Source of the DNA: Streptomyces odontomachi
GTDB taxonomy: Bacteria > Actinomycetota > Actinomycetes > Streptomycetales > Streptomycetaceae
NCBI RefSeq assembly: GCF_024435355.1
Contig: NZ_JAMJWG010000017.1
Span: 186,001-250,000, forward strand
Reading direction: 5' to 3'
Length of the DNA: 64,000 bases
Shown here: piece by piece, positions 1 through 8,620 of the stretch
Layout: the number at the start of each line of letters is the position of its first letter
Numbering within the stretch: position 1 is the first letter of the stretch
Made by a program: the position numbers and the translations under genes
Notes under the pieces: model-generated
The model's input: only the letters and a program-made list of their open reading frames with translations
The model's database searches: none
What the model was told of the DNA's origin: nothing

Positions 1-1
1 C

Positions 2-928
2 GTGCGCTACGAACTTTCCGATTTGCGGCTCTTCCGCGCCATCGCGGAGGAGCACAGTCTCTCCCTGGGCGCCTCTGCGGTGTTCATCACGCCGTCCACC
101 GCCAGCTATCGGCTGAAGAATCTGGAGGGCGCGCTCGGCACTCCCCTTTTCGTCCGTAATGCGCGGGGGATGGAGCTGACCCCGGCTGGCGGCATGATGC
201 TCGACTACGTGCGTGAGGTGTTGGGCTCTCTGGACCGGATGCACGACGAAATGAAGTCGTTCTCCGCCGGGCTCAAGGGGAATGTCAGGGTGTGGGCGAA
301 CAGCAGTTCTCTGAACGGGTTCGTGGTTCCCGTCCTGAGTGAATTCCTGTTGGCGTACCCCGATGTCAATATCGACCTGAAAGAGCGGGCCAGCAAGGAG
401 ATCCTGGAGGCGGTGACCGCCAAGGACGTTGAGGTCGGAATTCTCGCCGCGGAATTCGACCTCAGCCAGGTTCATGCCGTGCCGTTCGCCATGGACGAGC
501 TGGTCGTCGCCGCGCCGCAGGGGCATGAGATCGCCCGTAACAAGGAGATCCGGTTCCGTGACGCGCTGGACTGTGACTTCGTGTGCATGAGCCGGGAGAG
601 CAGTAATTTCGCCTTCCTTGCCGATGTCGCGAAACGCTCCGGCACAAGGCTGAACGTCCGGCTTCACGTCGACCACTTCCATGCCGTCCTCGACCTCGTG
701 GAGGCGGGCATCGGTGTGGCACTCGTGCCGAAGAGGGTGTACGCGACGGCCGGCGCCGGCCGTCGTATCGCCGTGCTGCGGCTGAGCGACCCCTGGGCGA
801 TCCGGCGGCTCAGCCTGATCACGCACGTGGACGGGCGGACGCCGGCGTTCACCTCCGCGCTCATCGACTACCTGCTCAGCCACCCCGCCGTCGCCGGCAC
901 CCGGTTGCAGTACGAGCAGGGTCCTTGA
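2..928 (+). CDS. LysR-family transcriptional regulator
   Basis: A 308-residue LysR-type regulator. Residues 1-60 are the winged helix-turn-helix (LRLFRAIAEE at the start, LEGALGTPLFVR at its end). A linker helix and a periplasmic-binding-like effector domain follow (about 90-295). The GTG at base 2 sits only a few residues before the HTH, which is normal for the family, but the window edge hides any ribosome binding site, so the true start could lie outside. It is co-directional with the CoA-thioester gene run that begins 120 bases downstream and is the obvious candidate to control it. The effector would then be a pathway acid or its CoA ester; that is inference from position. Confidence 0.9.
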   Translation: MRYELSDLRLFRAIAEEHSLSLGASAVFITPSTASYRLKNLEGALGTPLFVRNARGMELTPAGGMMLDYVREVLGSLDRMHDEMKSFSAGLKGNVRVWANSSSLNGFVVPVLSEFLLAYPDVNIDLKERASKEILEAVTAKDVEVGILAAEFDLSQVHAVPFAMDELVVAAPQGHEIARNKEIRFRDALDCDFVCMSRESSNFAFLADVAKRSGTRLNVRLHVDHFHAVLDLVEAGIGVALVPKRVYATAGAGRRIAVLRLSDPWAIRRLSLITHVDGRTPAFTSALIDYLLSHPAVAGTRLQYEQGP

Positions 929-1010
929 GGCTCGAGCAGGGTCTTTGAGGCTGCCGAATGGTCTCTTCGAATATTTCTGATGGTCCCCTGTAAAACCCTG
1001 CCCTAGGGTC

Positions 1011-1046
1011 AGTTCACAAGCCCGAACAAGCGGAGGCGAGTGAACT
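1011..1046. promoter_or_regulatory. Inverted repeat spanning the ribosome binding site of the first pathway gene
   Basis: AGTTCAC (1011-1017) and GTGAACT (1040-1046) are perfect 7-base arms separated by 22 bases that contain the purine-rich GCGGAGGCGAG ribosome binding region of the gene at 1049. A smaller repeat, ACCCT-GCCCT-AGGGT, lies just before it. Either could be a protein-binding site, or an RNA stem limiting translation. Only the base pattern is seen; function is inferred. Confidence 0.35.
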
Positions 1047-1048
1047 AG

Positions 1049-1474
1049 ATGGCTGAGCGGACGCATTCCTCGCCCGTGACTGCGGTGGACACCTATTACT
1101 GTGAGCAGCTGTCTCGCGGGATTTTTTCCATCCCGCAGTGCACGGAATGTGGACAGCTTCACTTCTATCCTCGGGTGACCTGTCCTTTCTGCCATTCGTT
1201 CGCGCTGCGCTGGACTGTTCCGTCCGGTCGCGGGGTCGTCTATTCGACCACTGTGGTGCGCCGGAAGAACGGTGACCACAACGTGGCGCTCGTCGATCTC
1301 GAAGAAGGGCCCAGGCTGATGAGTCGGGTCGTCGGCGTCGAGCCCCACAAGGTCGTCATCGGCATGCCAGTGGAAGCGGCCGTCCAGGAGGAGGACGGCG
1401 AGCCGCTCCTGGTCTTCGTGGCCCCTCGCTCCGCGTTGAACGAGAAGAACGGCGGAAAGGGCGGCCGGGCATGA
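1049..1474 (+). CDS. Zn-ribbon/OB-fold (DUF35) acyl-CoA-associated protein
   Basis: A 141-residue DUF35-type protein. A rubredoxin-like zinc ribbon has two CxxC pairs (C31/C34 and C45/C48), followed by an OB fold to about residue 125. Proteins of this family bind acyl-CoA and form complexes with thiolase-like partners; BbsA with BbsB, and the DUF35 part of ChsH2 with Ltp2, are known cases. The stop overlaps the start of the thiolase-like gene (ATGA at 1471), so the two are translationally coupled and probably form one enzyme. The ATG at 1049 follows a good GGAGGCGAG site. Confidence 0.85.
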   Translation: MAERTHSSPVTAVDTYYCEQLSRGIFSIPQCTECGQLHFYPRVTCPFCHSFALRWTVPSGRGVVYSTTVVRRKNGDHNVALVDLEEGPRLMSRVVGVEPHKVVIGMPVEAAVQEEDGEPLLVFVAPRSALNEKNGGKGGRA

Positions 1475-2628
1475 GCGCGAAGGCGAACGGCATCGCGATC
1501 CTCGGCACCGGCCTCGCCGGTCTCGGACACGCGGGAGGCCGAAGCGAGCAGGACATCATCGCGCAGGCCGCCGGTCAGGCCGTCGCGGCCAGCGGGCTCG
1601 CGCTGGGAGACATCGACGGCATCATCACCTCGAGCCTCACCTCCCCGTGGTGGGTGATGCGGATGGCCGAATACCTCGGGATACGGCCACGGTTCTCCGA
1701 CAGCACCATGTTCGGCGGGTCGTCGTTCATCGCCGACCTCAGGACCGCGCGGCTCGCCATCGCGGCGGGGGAGTGCGAACACGTCCTGGTCTGCTACGGC
1801 GCCACCCCCCGTTCCGCGCCCAGCTCCACCGCGATCAACCGGATGCGCGCGGCGCTGGACCCGCAGCCCTACGAGCACCCGTACAAGCCCTTCAACCCGG
1901 TGTCCAGCTATGCGCTGGCCGCCGCCCGTCACATGCACGAGTACGGGACCACGCGCGAGCAACTCGCCGAAGTCGCCGTGGCAGCCCGCCGGTGGGCGCG
2001 CAGCAATCCTGACGCCTTCTCGCGCGAGGAGCTGACGATCGACAATGTGATCGGCTCGAAGATGATCTCCGACCCGTTGACGGTACGGGACTGCTGCCTG
2101 GTCACCGATGGCGCCGGCGCCTTCGTCGTCACGGGTGCGGAGCACGCTCGCGCCCTGCACGCCCGGCCCGTCCCGGTGCTGGGCATCGGGCACGCGCACT
2201 GGCACCGGCAGATCTCCAGCATGGCCGACCTGACCGTGACGCCCGCCGTCGAGTCCGGCCGGCGGGCCTTCACCGAGGCGGGACTGCGCCCGAGCGACAT
2301 CGACGTGGTCGAACTCTACGACGCGTTCACGATCAACCCGATCCTGTTCCTCGAGGACCTGGGCTTCTGCGCGAAGGGCGAGGGCGGCGCGTTCGTCTCC
2401 GGCGGCCGGGTCGCACCGGGCGGCGACTTTCCCCTGAACACCAACGGCGGTGGGCTCTCCTTCGGTCACCCCGGCATGTACTCGATCTTCCTGGTGATCG
2501 AGGCCGTTGCCCAGCTGCGCGGGGAGGCCGGCGTTCGTCAGGTGCCGGGAGCCGAGACCGCGCTGGTCCACGGCAACGGCGGGGTGCTCTCCAGCCAGGC
2601 CACCGCGATCCTGTCGAACGCCAGCTAG
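1471..2628 (+). CDS. Thiolase-like (SCP-x/Ltp type) enzyme, possible retro-aldolase
   Basis: A 385-residue member of the thiolase superfamily, non-decarboxylating SCP2/lipid-transfer branch. The C-terminal half carries VELYDAFT (about 271-278) and GGGLSFGHPG (about 325-334), typical of this branch. Where a classic thiolase has its nucleophilic Cys (NxCxxG) I read FGGSS (81-85), with no Cys. Ltp2-type enzymes paired with DUF35 partners likewise lack it and perform retro-aldol C-C cleavage of beta-hydroxyacyl-CoA rather than thiolysis. Coupled to the DUF35 gene by a 4-base overlap. Thiolysis or aldol cleavage of a pathway CoA ester is the likely role; which of the two is open. Confidence 0.8.
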   Translation: MSAKANGIAILGTGLAGLGHAGGRSEQDIIAQAAGQAVAASGLALGDIDGIITSSLTSPWWVMRMAEYLGIRPRFSDSTMFGGSSFIADLRTARLAIAAGECEHVLVCYGATPRSAPSSTAINRMRAALDPQPYEHPYKPFNPVSSYALAAARHMHEYGTTREQLAEVAVAARRWARSNPDAFSREELTIDNVIGSKMISDPLTVRDCCLVTDGAGAFVVTGAEHARALHARPVPVLGIGHAHWHRQISSMADLTVTPAVESGRRAFTEAGLRPSDIDVVELYDAFTINPILFLEDLGFCAKGEGGAFVSGGRVAPGGDFPLNTNGGGLSFGHPGMYSIFLVIEAVAQLRGEAGVRQVPGAETALVHGNGGVLSSQATAILSNAS

Positions 2629-2642
2629 GAGAGGGCCGATCC

Positions 2643-3407
2643 ATGCCGGACAAGTTCGTGCCCACGGCCGCCGCGGCCGTGCGGGACATCCACGACGGTG
2701 CCACCGTCCTGATCAGCGGCTTCGGCCTCTCCGGACAGCCGTCCGAACTCATCGAAGCGCTCGTCGAGCAGGGTGCCCGGGAGTTGACCGTGGTCTGCAA
2801 CAACAGCGGAAGCCACGATCACGGCCTCGCCCGCCTCATCAGGCTCGGCCGGGTCCGCAGGCTTCTCGCCTCCTTTCCGCGTGGCGCGGCCTCGTACCAC
2901 TTCGAGGAAGCCTACGAGGCAGGCGCGATCGCCTACGAGTGCGTCCCGCAGGGCACCCTCGCCGAACGGCTGCGCGCCGCCGGTGCCGGGCTCGGTGGGT
3001 TCTTCACCCCGACCGCGTACGGCACCCGGCTCGCCGAGGGCAAGGAGACCCGGCTCATCGACGGCCGGGGACACGTCTTCGAGGAGCCGCTGCACGGTGA
3101 CTTCGCGCTCGTCGGCGCCGAGTGCGCGGACCGCTGGGGCAACCTCACATACCGCAAGGCCGGACGGAACTTCGGGCCGCTGATGTGCATGGCGGCCGCC
3201 ACCGCGATCGTCCAGGTCGACCGTGCAGTGGAACTCGGCGGGCTCGACCCGGAGCGGGTCGTCACACCGGGGATCTTCGTCCAGCGCGTCGTGGAGATCC
3301 CGCGTGCGGCGGAGAACGAACAGCCGGCCGCGGCCGAACCGCGAGAGCCGCACACCGGGACAGCCGGGACAGACAGGGCAGGCGGGACGGAGGAGATGAC
3401 GCGATGA
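2643..3407 (+). CDS. CoA-transferase subunit A (3-oxoacid type)
   Basis: A 254-residue alpha subunit of a family I CoA-transferase. The N-terminal half has the glycine-rich ISGFGLSGQPSELIEAL region, and the middle has GGFFTPTAYGT (about 118-128), as in 3-oxoacid/succinyl-CoA transferase A subunits. It moves CoA between carboxylic acids, probably activating the pathway substrate or recycling a 3-oxoacid. The last 25-30 residues are a low-complexity A/E/G/T tail beyond the usual fold. Start is ATG after AGGAGAGGG; the stop overlaps the B-subunit ATG by 4 bases, so the subunits are made in step. Confidence 0.88.
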   Translation: MPDKFVPTAAAAVRDIHDGATVLISGFGLSGQPSELIEALVEQGARELTVVCNNSGSHDHGLARLIRLGRVRRLLASFPRGAASYHFEEAYEAGAIAYECVPQGTLAERLRAAGAGLGGFFTPTAYGTRLAEGKETRLIDGRGHVFEEPLHGDFALVGAECADRWGNLTYRKAGRNFGPLMCMAAATAIVQVDRAVELGGLDPERVVTPGIFVQRVVEIPRAAENEQPAAAEPREPHTGTAGTDRAGGTEEMTR

Positions 3408-4068
3408 GCACGCCCAGGTGGACCAGGCGCAGCCGCACGGACATGGCACGTGCCGTGGCCGCGGACATTCCCTCCGGCTCGTATGTGAACCTCGGCATCG
3501 GCCTCCCGGTCACCGTCGTCGACCACTGGAGCGCCGACCAGGAGATCATCGTGCACAGCGAGAACGGCATCCTCGGCATGCGGGCGCTGGCAGCGGGCGA
3601 GCAGCCCGATCCGGACCTCGTCAACGCCGGCAAGCGCCCGGTGCAGATGGTGGCCGGAGGCAGCTACTTCCACCATGCCGACTCCTTCGCGATGATGCGC
3701 GGCGGCCACCTCGACTACACCGTGCTCGGTGCGTACGAGGTGTCGGCCGCCGGGGATCTCGCCAACTGGTCACTGGGCGACCCGAAGAAGGCCGCAGCCG
3801 TCGGCGGTGCCATGGATCTCGCCGTGGGGGCCAAGCGCGTGTACGCGCTGATGGAGCACACCACGCGGGACGGCAGGCCACGGCTGGTCGAGACGTTTCG
3901 CTGCCGTTGACCAGCGCGGGCGTCGTCACCCGCGTCTACACGGATCTCGCGACCGTCGACGTCACCCCGGGCGGGTTCTCCGTCGTCGACATGGTCCCCG
4001 GGCTGACCCGGGCCGAACTCCAGGAGCGCACCGGCGCACCACTGCGTTTCACCAGGGACGGGAGCTGA
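3404..4068 (+). pseudogene. CoA-transferase subunit B, frameshifted near its 3' end
   Basis: ATG at 3404 begins a beta subunit that is intact through the catalytic Glu motif (SENGILG, about residues 48-54) and MEHTTRDGRPRLVE, but then stops at 3908-3910 (169 codons including the stop). The missing family C-terminus (LPLTSAGVV..VYTDLA..VTP.G) continues in another frame from 3901 to 4068. Between the GAG codon at 3890 and CTG at 3901 there are 8 bases where 9 are expected, so one base has been lost in ACGTTTCG. Repaired, the protein would be about 221 residues. As read, it lacks about 53 C-terminal residues that belong to the fold, so activity is doubtful. A sequencing error is a serious alternative. 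Confidence 0.8.
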
Positions 4069-4076
4069 ACGCCACC

Positions 4077-5279
4077 ATGCCGGAAACCAGCGATCTCGAA
4101 GCGTTCCGCGCGGAGGTCAGGGACTTTCTCGCCGCTCGGCTCCCCGAGCAGCTGCGGGCCAAGGTCCTCGGCCATCTGCCGCTGGACCGGGCGGACATCC
4201 TCCGGTGGCACGCCATCCTGCACGAACACGGCTGGCTGGCGCCCAACTGGCCCGTGGAGCACGGCGGTACCGGCTGGTCCGTGGAGCAGCAGTACGCCTT
4301 CGACGAGGAGTGCTGTATCGCCGGTGCGCCCGAGACGCTCCCCTTCGGGCTGCGCATGGTCGCGCCGGTCCTCATGGCCTTCGGGACCGAGCAGCAGAAG
4401 GCACGCCATCTGCCGCGCATCCTCGGCGGCCAGGACTGGTGGTGCCAGGGCTACTCGGAGCCCGGATCAGGCTCGGACCTGGCCTCCCTGCGCACCCGTG
4501 CGGAACCCACCGACGACGGTGAGGCGTTCGTCGTCAACGGGCAGAAGACCTGGACGACGTATGCCCAGTACGCGAACAGGATGTTCTGCCTGGTGCGTAC
4601 CGACCCGGGTGCCGCCAGACCGCAGGCGGGTATTTCCTTCCTCCTCATCGACATGGCGTCGCCGGGCATCACGGTCCGACCGATCCGCACCATCGACGGT
4701 GGACAGGAGATCAACGAGGTCTTCCTCGACAACGTGCGCGTCCCGCGCGACAACCTCGTCGGGAAGCTGAACGGCGGCTGGGACTGCGCCAAACTGCTCC
4801 TGCGGCACGAGCGGATGCACGCCGCCCGCATCGGCCGCAGCAAGCGGGAACTCGCCTTCCTCAAACGGATCGCAGGCCGGCGCTCGGCCGGCGGTCGGCC
4901 ACTGGCCGAGGACCCGGAGTTCGCCCGACGCATCGCCCTTCTGGAGATCGACCTGCTCGCCCTCGAACAGGCCAACCTGCGTCTGGTCGAGACGATGCAA
5001 CGCGGCGAGGGGCACGGCGCCGAGGCGTCGATCCTCAAGTACCTCGGCACCACCCTCACCCTCAAGATCGTGGAGTGCGCCGTCGAGATGGCCGGCATCC
5101 ACACCATCCCGGTGCGCGACGCCCGGTCCCGGCAGGACGGCGACATGGCCGCCGCCGCCGGCCCCGCATGGGCCGACCCGCTCGCCGCCTTCCACCTCAA
5201 TCTCCGCAAGATCGCGATCTACGGCGGATCGAGCGAGATCCAGAAGAACATCATCGCCAAGACGGCTCTGGGCCTCTGA
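4077..5279 (+). CDS. Acyl-CoA dehydrogenase
   Basis: A 400-residue flavoprotein dehydrogenase that would introduce an alpha,beta double bond into an acyl-CoA. It has the N-terminal helical domain, the substrate/FAD loop GYSEPGSGSDLASL (about 125-138), a beta domain, and a C-terminal helical domain ending IYGGSSEIQKNIIA. Starts 8 bases after the repaired end of the CoA-transferase B gene. It is followed directly by a second, shorter acyl-CoA dehydrogenase. Such tandem pairs often form alpha2beta2 heteromers acting on bulky (steroid, cyclic) acyl chains; that is inference here. Confidence 0.9.
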   Translation: MPETSDLEAFRAEVRDFLAARLPEQLRAKVLGHLPLDRADILRWHAILHEHGWLAPNWPVEHGGTGWSVEQQYAFDEECCIAGAPETLPFGLRMVAPVLMAFGTEQQKARHLPRILGGQDWWCQGYSEPGSGSDLASLRTRAEPTDDGEAFVVNGQKTWTTYAQYANRMFCLVRTDPGAARPQAGISFLLIDMASPGITVRPIRTIDGGQEINEVFLDNVRVPRDNLVGKLNGGWDCAKLLLRHERMHAARIGRSKRELAFLKRIAGRRSAGGRPLAEDPEFARRIALLEIDLLALEQANLRLVETMQRGEGHGAEASILKYLGTTLTLKIVECAVEMAGIHTIPVRDARSRQDGDMAAAAGPAWADPLAAFHLNLRKIAIYGGSSEIQKNIIAKTALGL

Positions 5280-5332
5280 GGCAACCGCCCGCTCCGGGAC
5301 ACCGATCCCAGAGAACCGCTGAGGAGAACAGC

Positions 5333-6451
5333 ATGCGTCACCACCTCGACGAGGACCAGAAAGCGCTCGCCGACGCCGTCGAGACCTACCTCCGCCGCGC
5401 GTACGACTTCGAGACGAACGGTGCGGACAAGGGCCACTGGACCGCCTTCGCCGAGATGGGGCTGCTCGGTCTTGTCCTGCCCGAGGAGTACGGCGGGCTG
5501 GCCGCAGGCCCCCTCCTCGCCCACGCCGTCATGGAGTCCTTCGGGCGCCACCTGGTCAAGGTCCCCTATGCCAGCACCGTGCTGCTGTGCGGCCGTCTCA
5601 TCGCCCTCACCGGTGACGACGCCCAGTGCACGGCCCTGCTGCCGGCCCTCGCCGCGGGAGAGCACACCTTCGCGCTGGCCCACGACGAGCCGCACACCCA
5701 GCACGACCTCACCGACATCACCACCACGGCCGTCCCGGACGGTGACGGGTGGCTGCTGACCGGCGCCAAGTGCGTGGTCATCGACGGCGACGCGGACCGC
5801 TACCTCGTGACGGCCCGCACCTCGGGCGACAACCCCTCGCCGCGCGGTGTGTCCCTGTTCCTCGTCGATCGCGACCACCCGGGCCTGTCCCTCGCCCGGT
5901 ATCCCACCATCGACGGCGCGCACGGCGCCGATCTGCGCTTCGACGGCATACGCCTGCCCACCGGTGCACTGCTCGGGCGGGCGGGTGAGGCACACGACGC
6001 GCTGAGCCGGGCTTCGGACCTGGCCTGTGCCGCCCTGTGCGCCGAAGCGGTCGGCGCCATGTCCGCGGTGCTCGACGCGACGCGTGACCACGCCGGAAGC
6101 CGCGAGCAGTTCGGCAGCCCCATCGGCAAGTTCCAGGCCCTGCAACACCGGCTCGTCGACATGCTGGTAGCCGTCGAGCAGGCCCGCTCGCTGGCCTGGC
6201 TGGCCTCCGCGACCAGCGAATCCGACGGTGCCCGAGCCGCGTCCGCGGTGTCCGCGGCCAAAGTCAAATGCATCGACGCCGCGCGCCTGATCGGCCTCGA
6301 CGCCATCCAGCTGCACGGCGGTATCGGCATGACCGACGAACTGCGCCTGGGCCACCACGTCAAACGGCTGCTGGCCATCGAACACACCCTGGGCGACCGG
6401 CGCGCCCACCTGACGCGCTTCATGGACCTCGCCCGACCGACGGCGGCCTGA
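5333..6451 (+). CDS. Acyl-CoA dehydrogenase, second subunit-like copy
   Basis: A 372-residue acyl-CoA dehydrogenase family protein. Begins MRHHLDEDQKALADAV at an ATG preceded by GAGGAGAACAGC; longer upstream starts overlap the previous gene and are less likely. It has the N-terminal helical bundle, a shortened middle domain, and the C-terminal REQFGSPIGKFQALQHRLVD and LHGGIGMTDE motifs. The FAD-loop segment is poorly conserved relative to its neighbour (residues near TLAHDE.. instead of a GSGSD loop). That fits a heteromer in which each partner supplies part of the active site. Substrate unknown. Confidence 0.87.
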   Translation: MRHHLDEDQKALADAVETYLRRAYDFETNGADKGHWTAFAEMGLLGLVLPEEYGGLAAGPLLAHAVMESFGRHLVKVPYASTVLLCGRLIALTGDDAQCTALLPALAAGEHTFALAHDEPHTQHDLTDITTTAVPDGDGWLLTGAKCVVIDGDADRYLVTARTSGDNPSPRGVSLFLVDRDHPGLSLARYPTIDGAHGADLRFDGIRLPTGALLGRAGEAHDALSRASDLACAALCAEAVGAMSAVLDATRDHAGSREQFGSPIGKFQALQHRLVDMLVAVEQARSLAWLASATSESDGARAASAVSAAKVKCIDAARLIGLDAIQLHGGIGMTDELRLGHHVKRLLAIEHTLGDRRAHLTRFMDLARPTAA

Positions 6452-6492
6452 ACGCTCGCTGCCCACCCGCGCAGGAAGGAACCCCCTCCACC

Positions 6493-8586
6493 ATGAAGAC
6501 CGTCGTCCTCTCCGAGACCGTGCGCTACGGCACCCAGGACGGTGTGGCCGTCATCCTTCTCGACAACCCGCCGGTCAACGCCCTGGGCCACAGCGTCCGC
6601 GTGGGCGTCGCGGCTGCCCTCGACCGGGTCGCCGAGGACACCGGGGTGCACGCCGCCGTGATCGCCGGATCCGGGCGCGGCTTCTGCGGCGGCGCCGACG
6701 TCCGCCAGTTCAACACTCCCGCCGCCACCGCCGGGCCGATGCTCGGTGAGGTCATCGCGAAGATTGAGGCGAGCGCCAAGCCCGTCGTCGCCGCGATCCA
6801 CGGTGTCGCCCTCGGCGGTGGCCTGGAGCTGGCACTCGGCTGCCACCACCGCATCGCCACCGCCGACGCCCGCCTCGGCCTGACCGAGGTCACTCTCGGC
6901 CTGGTCCCCGGCGCGGGCGGTACCCAGCGGCTGCCACGCCTGGTCGGGGTGGCCGAGGCACTGGACCTGGTGCAGCACGGCAGGCGTGTCACGGGCGTCC
7001 GGGCGGCCGGCCTCGGCCTGGTCGACGCCGTGTTCGAGGGGGACCCGATCGCCGCCGGGACCGCACATGCCGCTGCCGCCGAGGCCGTTCCCGCACCCGG
7101 CGTCCGCTCCATGGCCCCCACGGAATTCGACTTCAGCGCCCGCCGGGACGCCGTAGGCGCCAAGGACCGCAATGCGCTCGCGCAGCGCGCCGCCGTCGAC
7201 TGCCTGGAGGCGGCCACCCGCCTTCCGCTCGAAGAGGGCCTCACCTATGAGCGCGCCCGCTTCGACGAACTGGTCGCAGGCCCCGAGTCCAAGGCCCTGC
7301 GCCATGTCTTCTTCGCCGAGCGCCAGGCCGCGAAGATCGCCGACCTGCCCGCGGACACGGCTGTCCGGGAGGTCGTCCAGGCGGCCGTGATCGGCGCCGG
7401 GACCATGGGCGGCGGTATCGCCATGGCGTTCGCCAACGCGGGCATCCCCGTCGTCCTCTTCGAGCGCGATCAGCAGGCCCTGGACCGGGGCCTGGCCCGG
7501 ATGCGCCACAACTACGACATCACCGCGGCCAAGGGCAGGCTCACCGCGGCCCAGGTCGAGGAGCGCATGGGCCTGATCCGCCGCACGCTCGACCTGGCCG
7601 ACGCGGCGGACGCCGACCTCGTCATCGAGGCCGTCTTCGAGGACATGGACGTCAAGAAGGACGTCTTCCGCCGCCTCGACGCGGTCTGCAAACCGGGCGC
7701 CATCCTCGCGTCCAACACGTCACGGCTGTCCGTCGACGAGATCGCCGCCGTCACCTCCCGCCCCCAGGACGTCATCGGCCTGCACTTCTTCAGCCCGGCC
7801 AACATCATGCGGCTCCTGGAGGTGGTACGCGGCGACGCCACCTCGCCCACCACCCTGGCCAGCTGCACCAGGGCCGCACAGCGCATCGGAAAGGCCCCGG
7901 TCGTCGTCAGGGTCTGCGAGGGCTTCGTCGGCAACCGCATGCTCACCCCGTACTGGCGCGAGGCCAACTTCCTCCTGGAAGAGGGAGCCTCGCCCCAGCA
8001 GGTCGACCAGGCCCTGACCCGCTTCGGCATGGCCATGGGCCCCCACAACGTCGCCGACCTCGCCGGCCTCGACATCAACTGGGCCACCCGCAAGCGGCTC
8101 GCGCCCACCCGCCCCGCTCATCTGCGGTACTGCCGGGTTCCCGACCGCATCTGCGAGCAGGGCCGCTTCGGTCAGAAGACCGGAGCCGGCTACTACCGCT
8201 ACGAAGAGGGCAGCCGCATCCCGCATCCCGACCCGGTCGTCGACGAGATCATCGCCCGGTGCGCGCGGGAGGCCGGCGTCGAGCGGCGGGCGCTCACCGA
8301 CGACGAGATCGTGGAGCGCTGCATTCTCGCCCTCGTCAACGAGGGTGCGCAGATCCTCGCCGAAGGGATCGCCCAGCGCGCCTCCGACATCGACGTCGTC
8401 TACGTCTCCGGCTACGGCTTCCCGGCCTGGCGCGGCGGCCCCATGCACTACGCCGAGACCCTCGGCCTCGACGTGACGCTGGAGAGGATCCGTGCCCTGC
8501 ACGAGGTGCACGGCGAGCACTGGACGCCGGCTCCCCTGCTACAGCGGCTGGTCGCAGCCGGAGCCACCCGCTTCGAGACGTGCTGA
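6493..8586 (+). CDS. Bifunctional enoyl-CoA hydratase/3-hydroxyacyl-CoA dehydrogenase (FadB/FadJ-like)
   Basis: A 697-residue fusion. Residues 1-190 form a crotonase fold with the oxyanion-hole segments GRGFCGGADVRQF and VALGGGLELALGCH. After a linker, a Rossmann NAD-binding domain starts at about 295 (VIGAGTMGGGIAMAFANAG), then two 3-hydroxyacyl-CoA dehydrogenase C-terminal domains (FFSPANIMRLLEVV, then GFVGNRML; second copy near the end). It would hydrate an enoyl-CoA and oxidise the 3-hydroxy product. Start chosen at ATG 6493 after GCAGGAAGGAACC; the frame is open further upstream, but that stretch overlaps the previous gene. Confidence 0.9.
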   Translation: MKTVVLSETVRYGTQDGVAVILLDNPPVNALGHSVRVGVAAALDRVAEDTGVHAAVIAGSGRGFCGGADVRQFNTPAATAGPMLGEVIAKIEASAKPVVAAIHGVALGGGLELALGCHHRIATADARLGLTEVTLGLVPGAGGTQRLPRLVGVAEALDLVQHGRRVTGVRAAGLGLVDAVFEGDPIAAGTAHAAAAEAVPAPGVRSMAPTEFDFSARRDAVGAKDRNALAQRAAVDCLEAATRLPLEEGLTYERARFDELVAGPESKALRHVFFAERQAAKIADLPADTAVREVVQAAVIGAGTMGGGIAMAFANAGIPVVLFERDQQALDRGLARMRHNYDITAAKGRLTAAQVEERMGLIRRTLDLADAADADLVIEAVFEDMDVKKDVFRRLDAVCKPGAILASNTSRLSVDEIAAVTSRPQDVIGLHFFSPANIMRLLEVVRGDATSPTTLASCTRAAQRIGKAPVVVRVCEGFVGNRMLTPYWREANFLLEEGASPQQVDQALTRFGMAMGPHNVADLAGLDINWATRKRLAPTRPAHLRYCRVPDRICEQGRFGQKTGAGYYRYEEGSRIPHPDPVVDEIIARCAREAGVERRALTDDEIVERCILALVNEGAQILAEGIAQRASDIDVVYVSGYGFPAWRGGPMHYAETLGLDVTLERIRALHEVHGEHWTPAPLLQRLVAAGATRFETC

Positions 8587-8620
8587 CCGCCCGCCCGAAC
8601 CGACCCCTGGGGGCCACATC

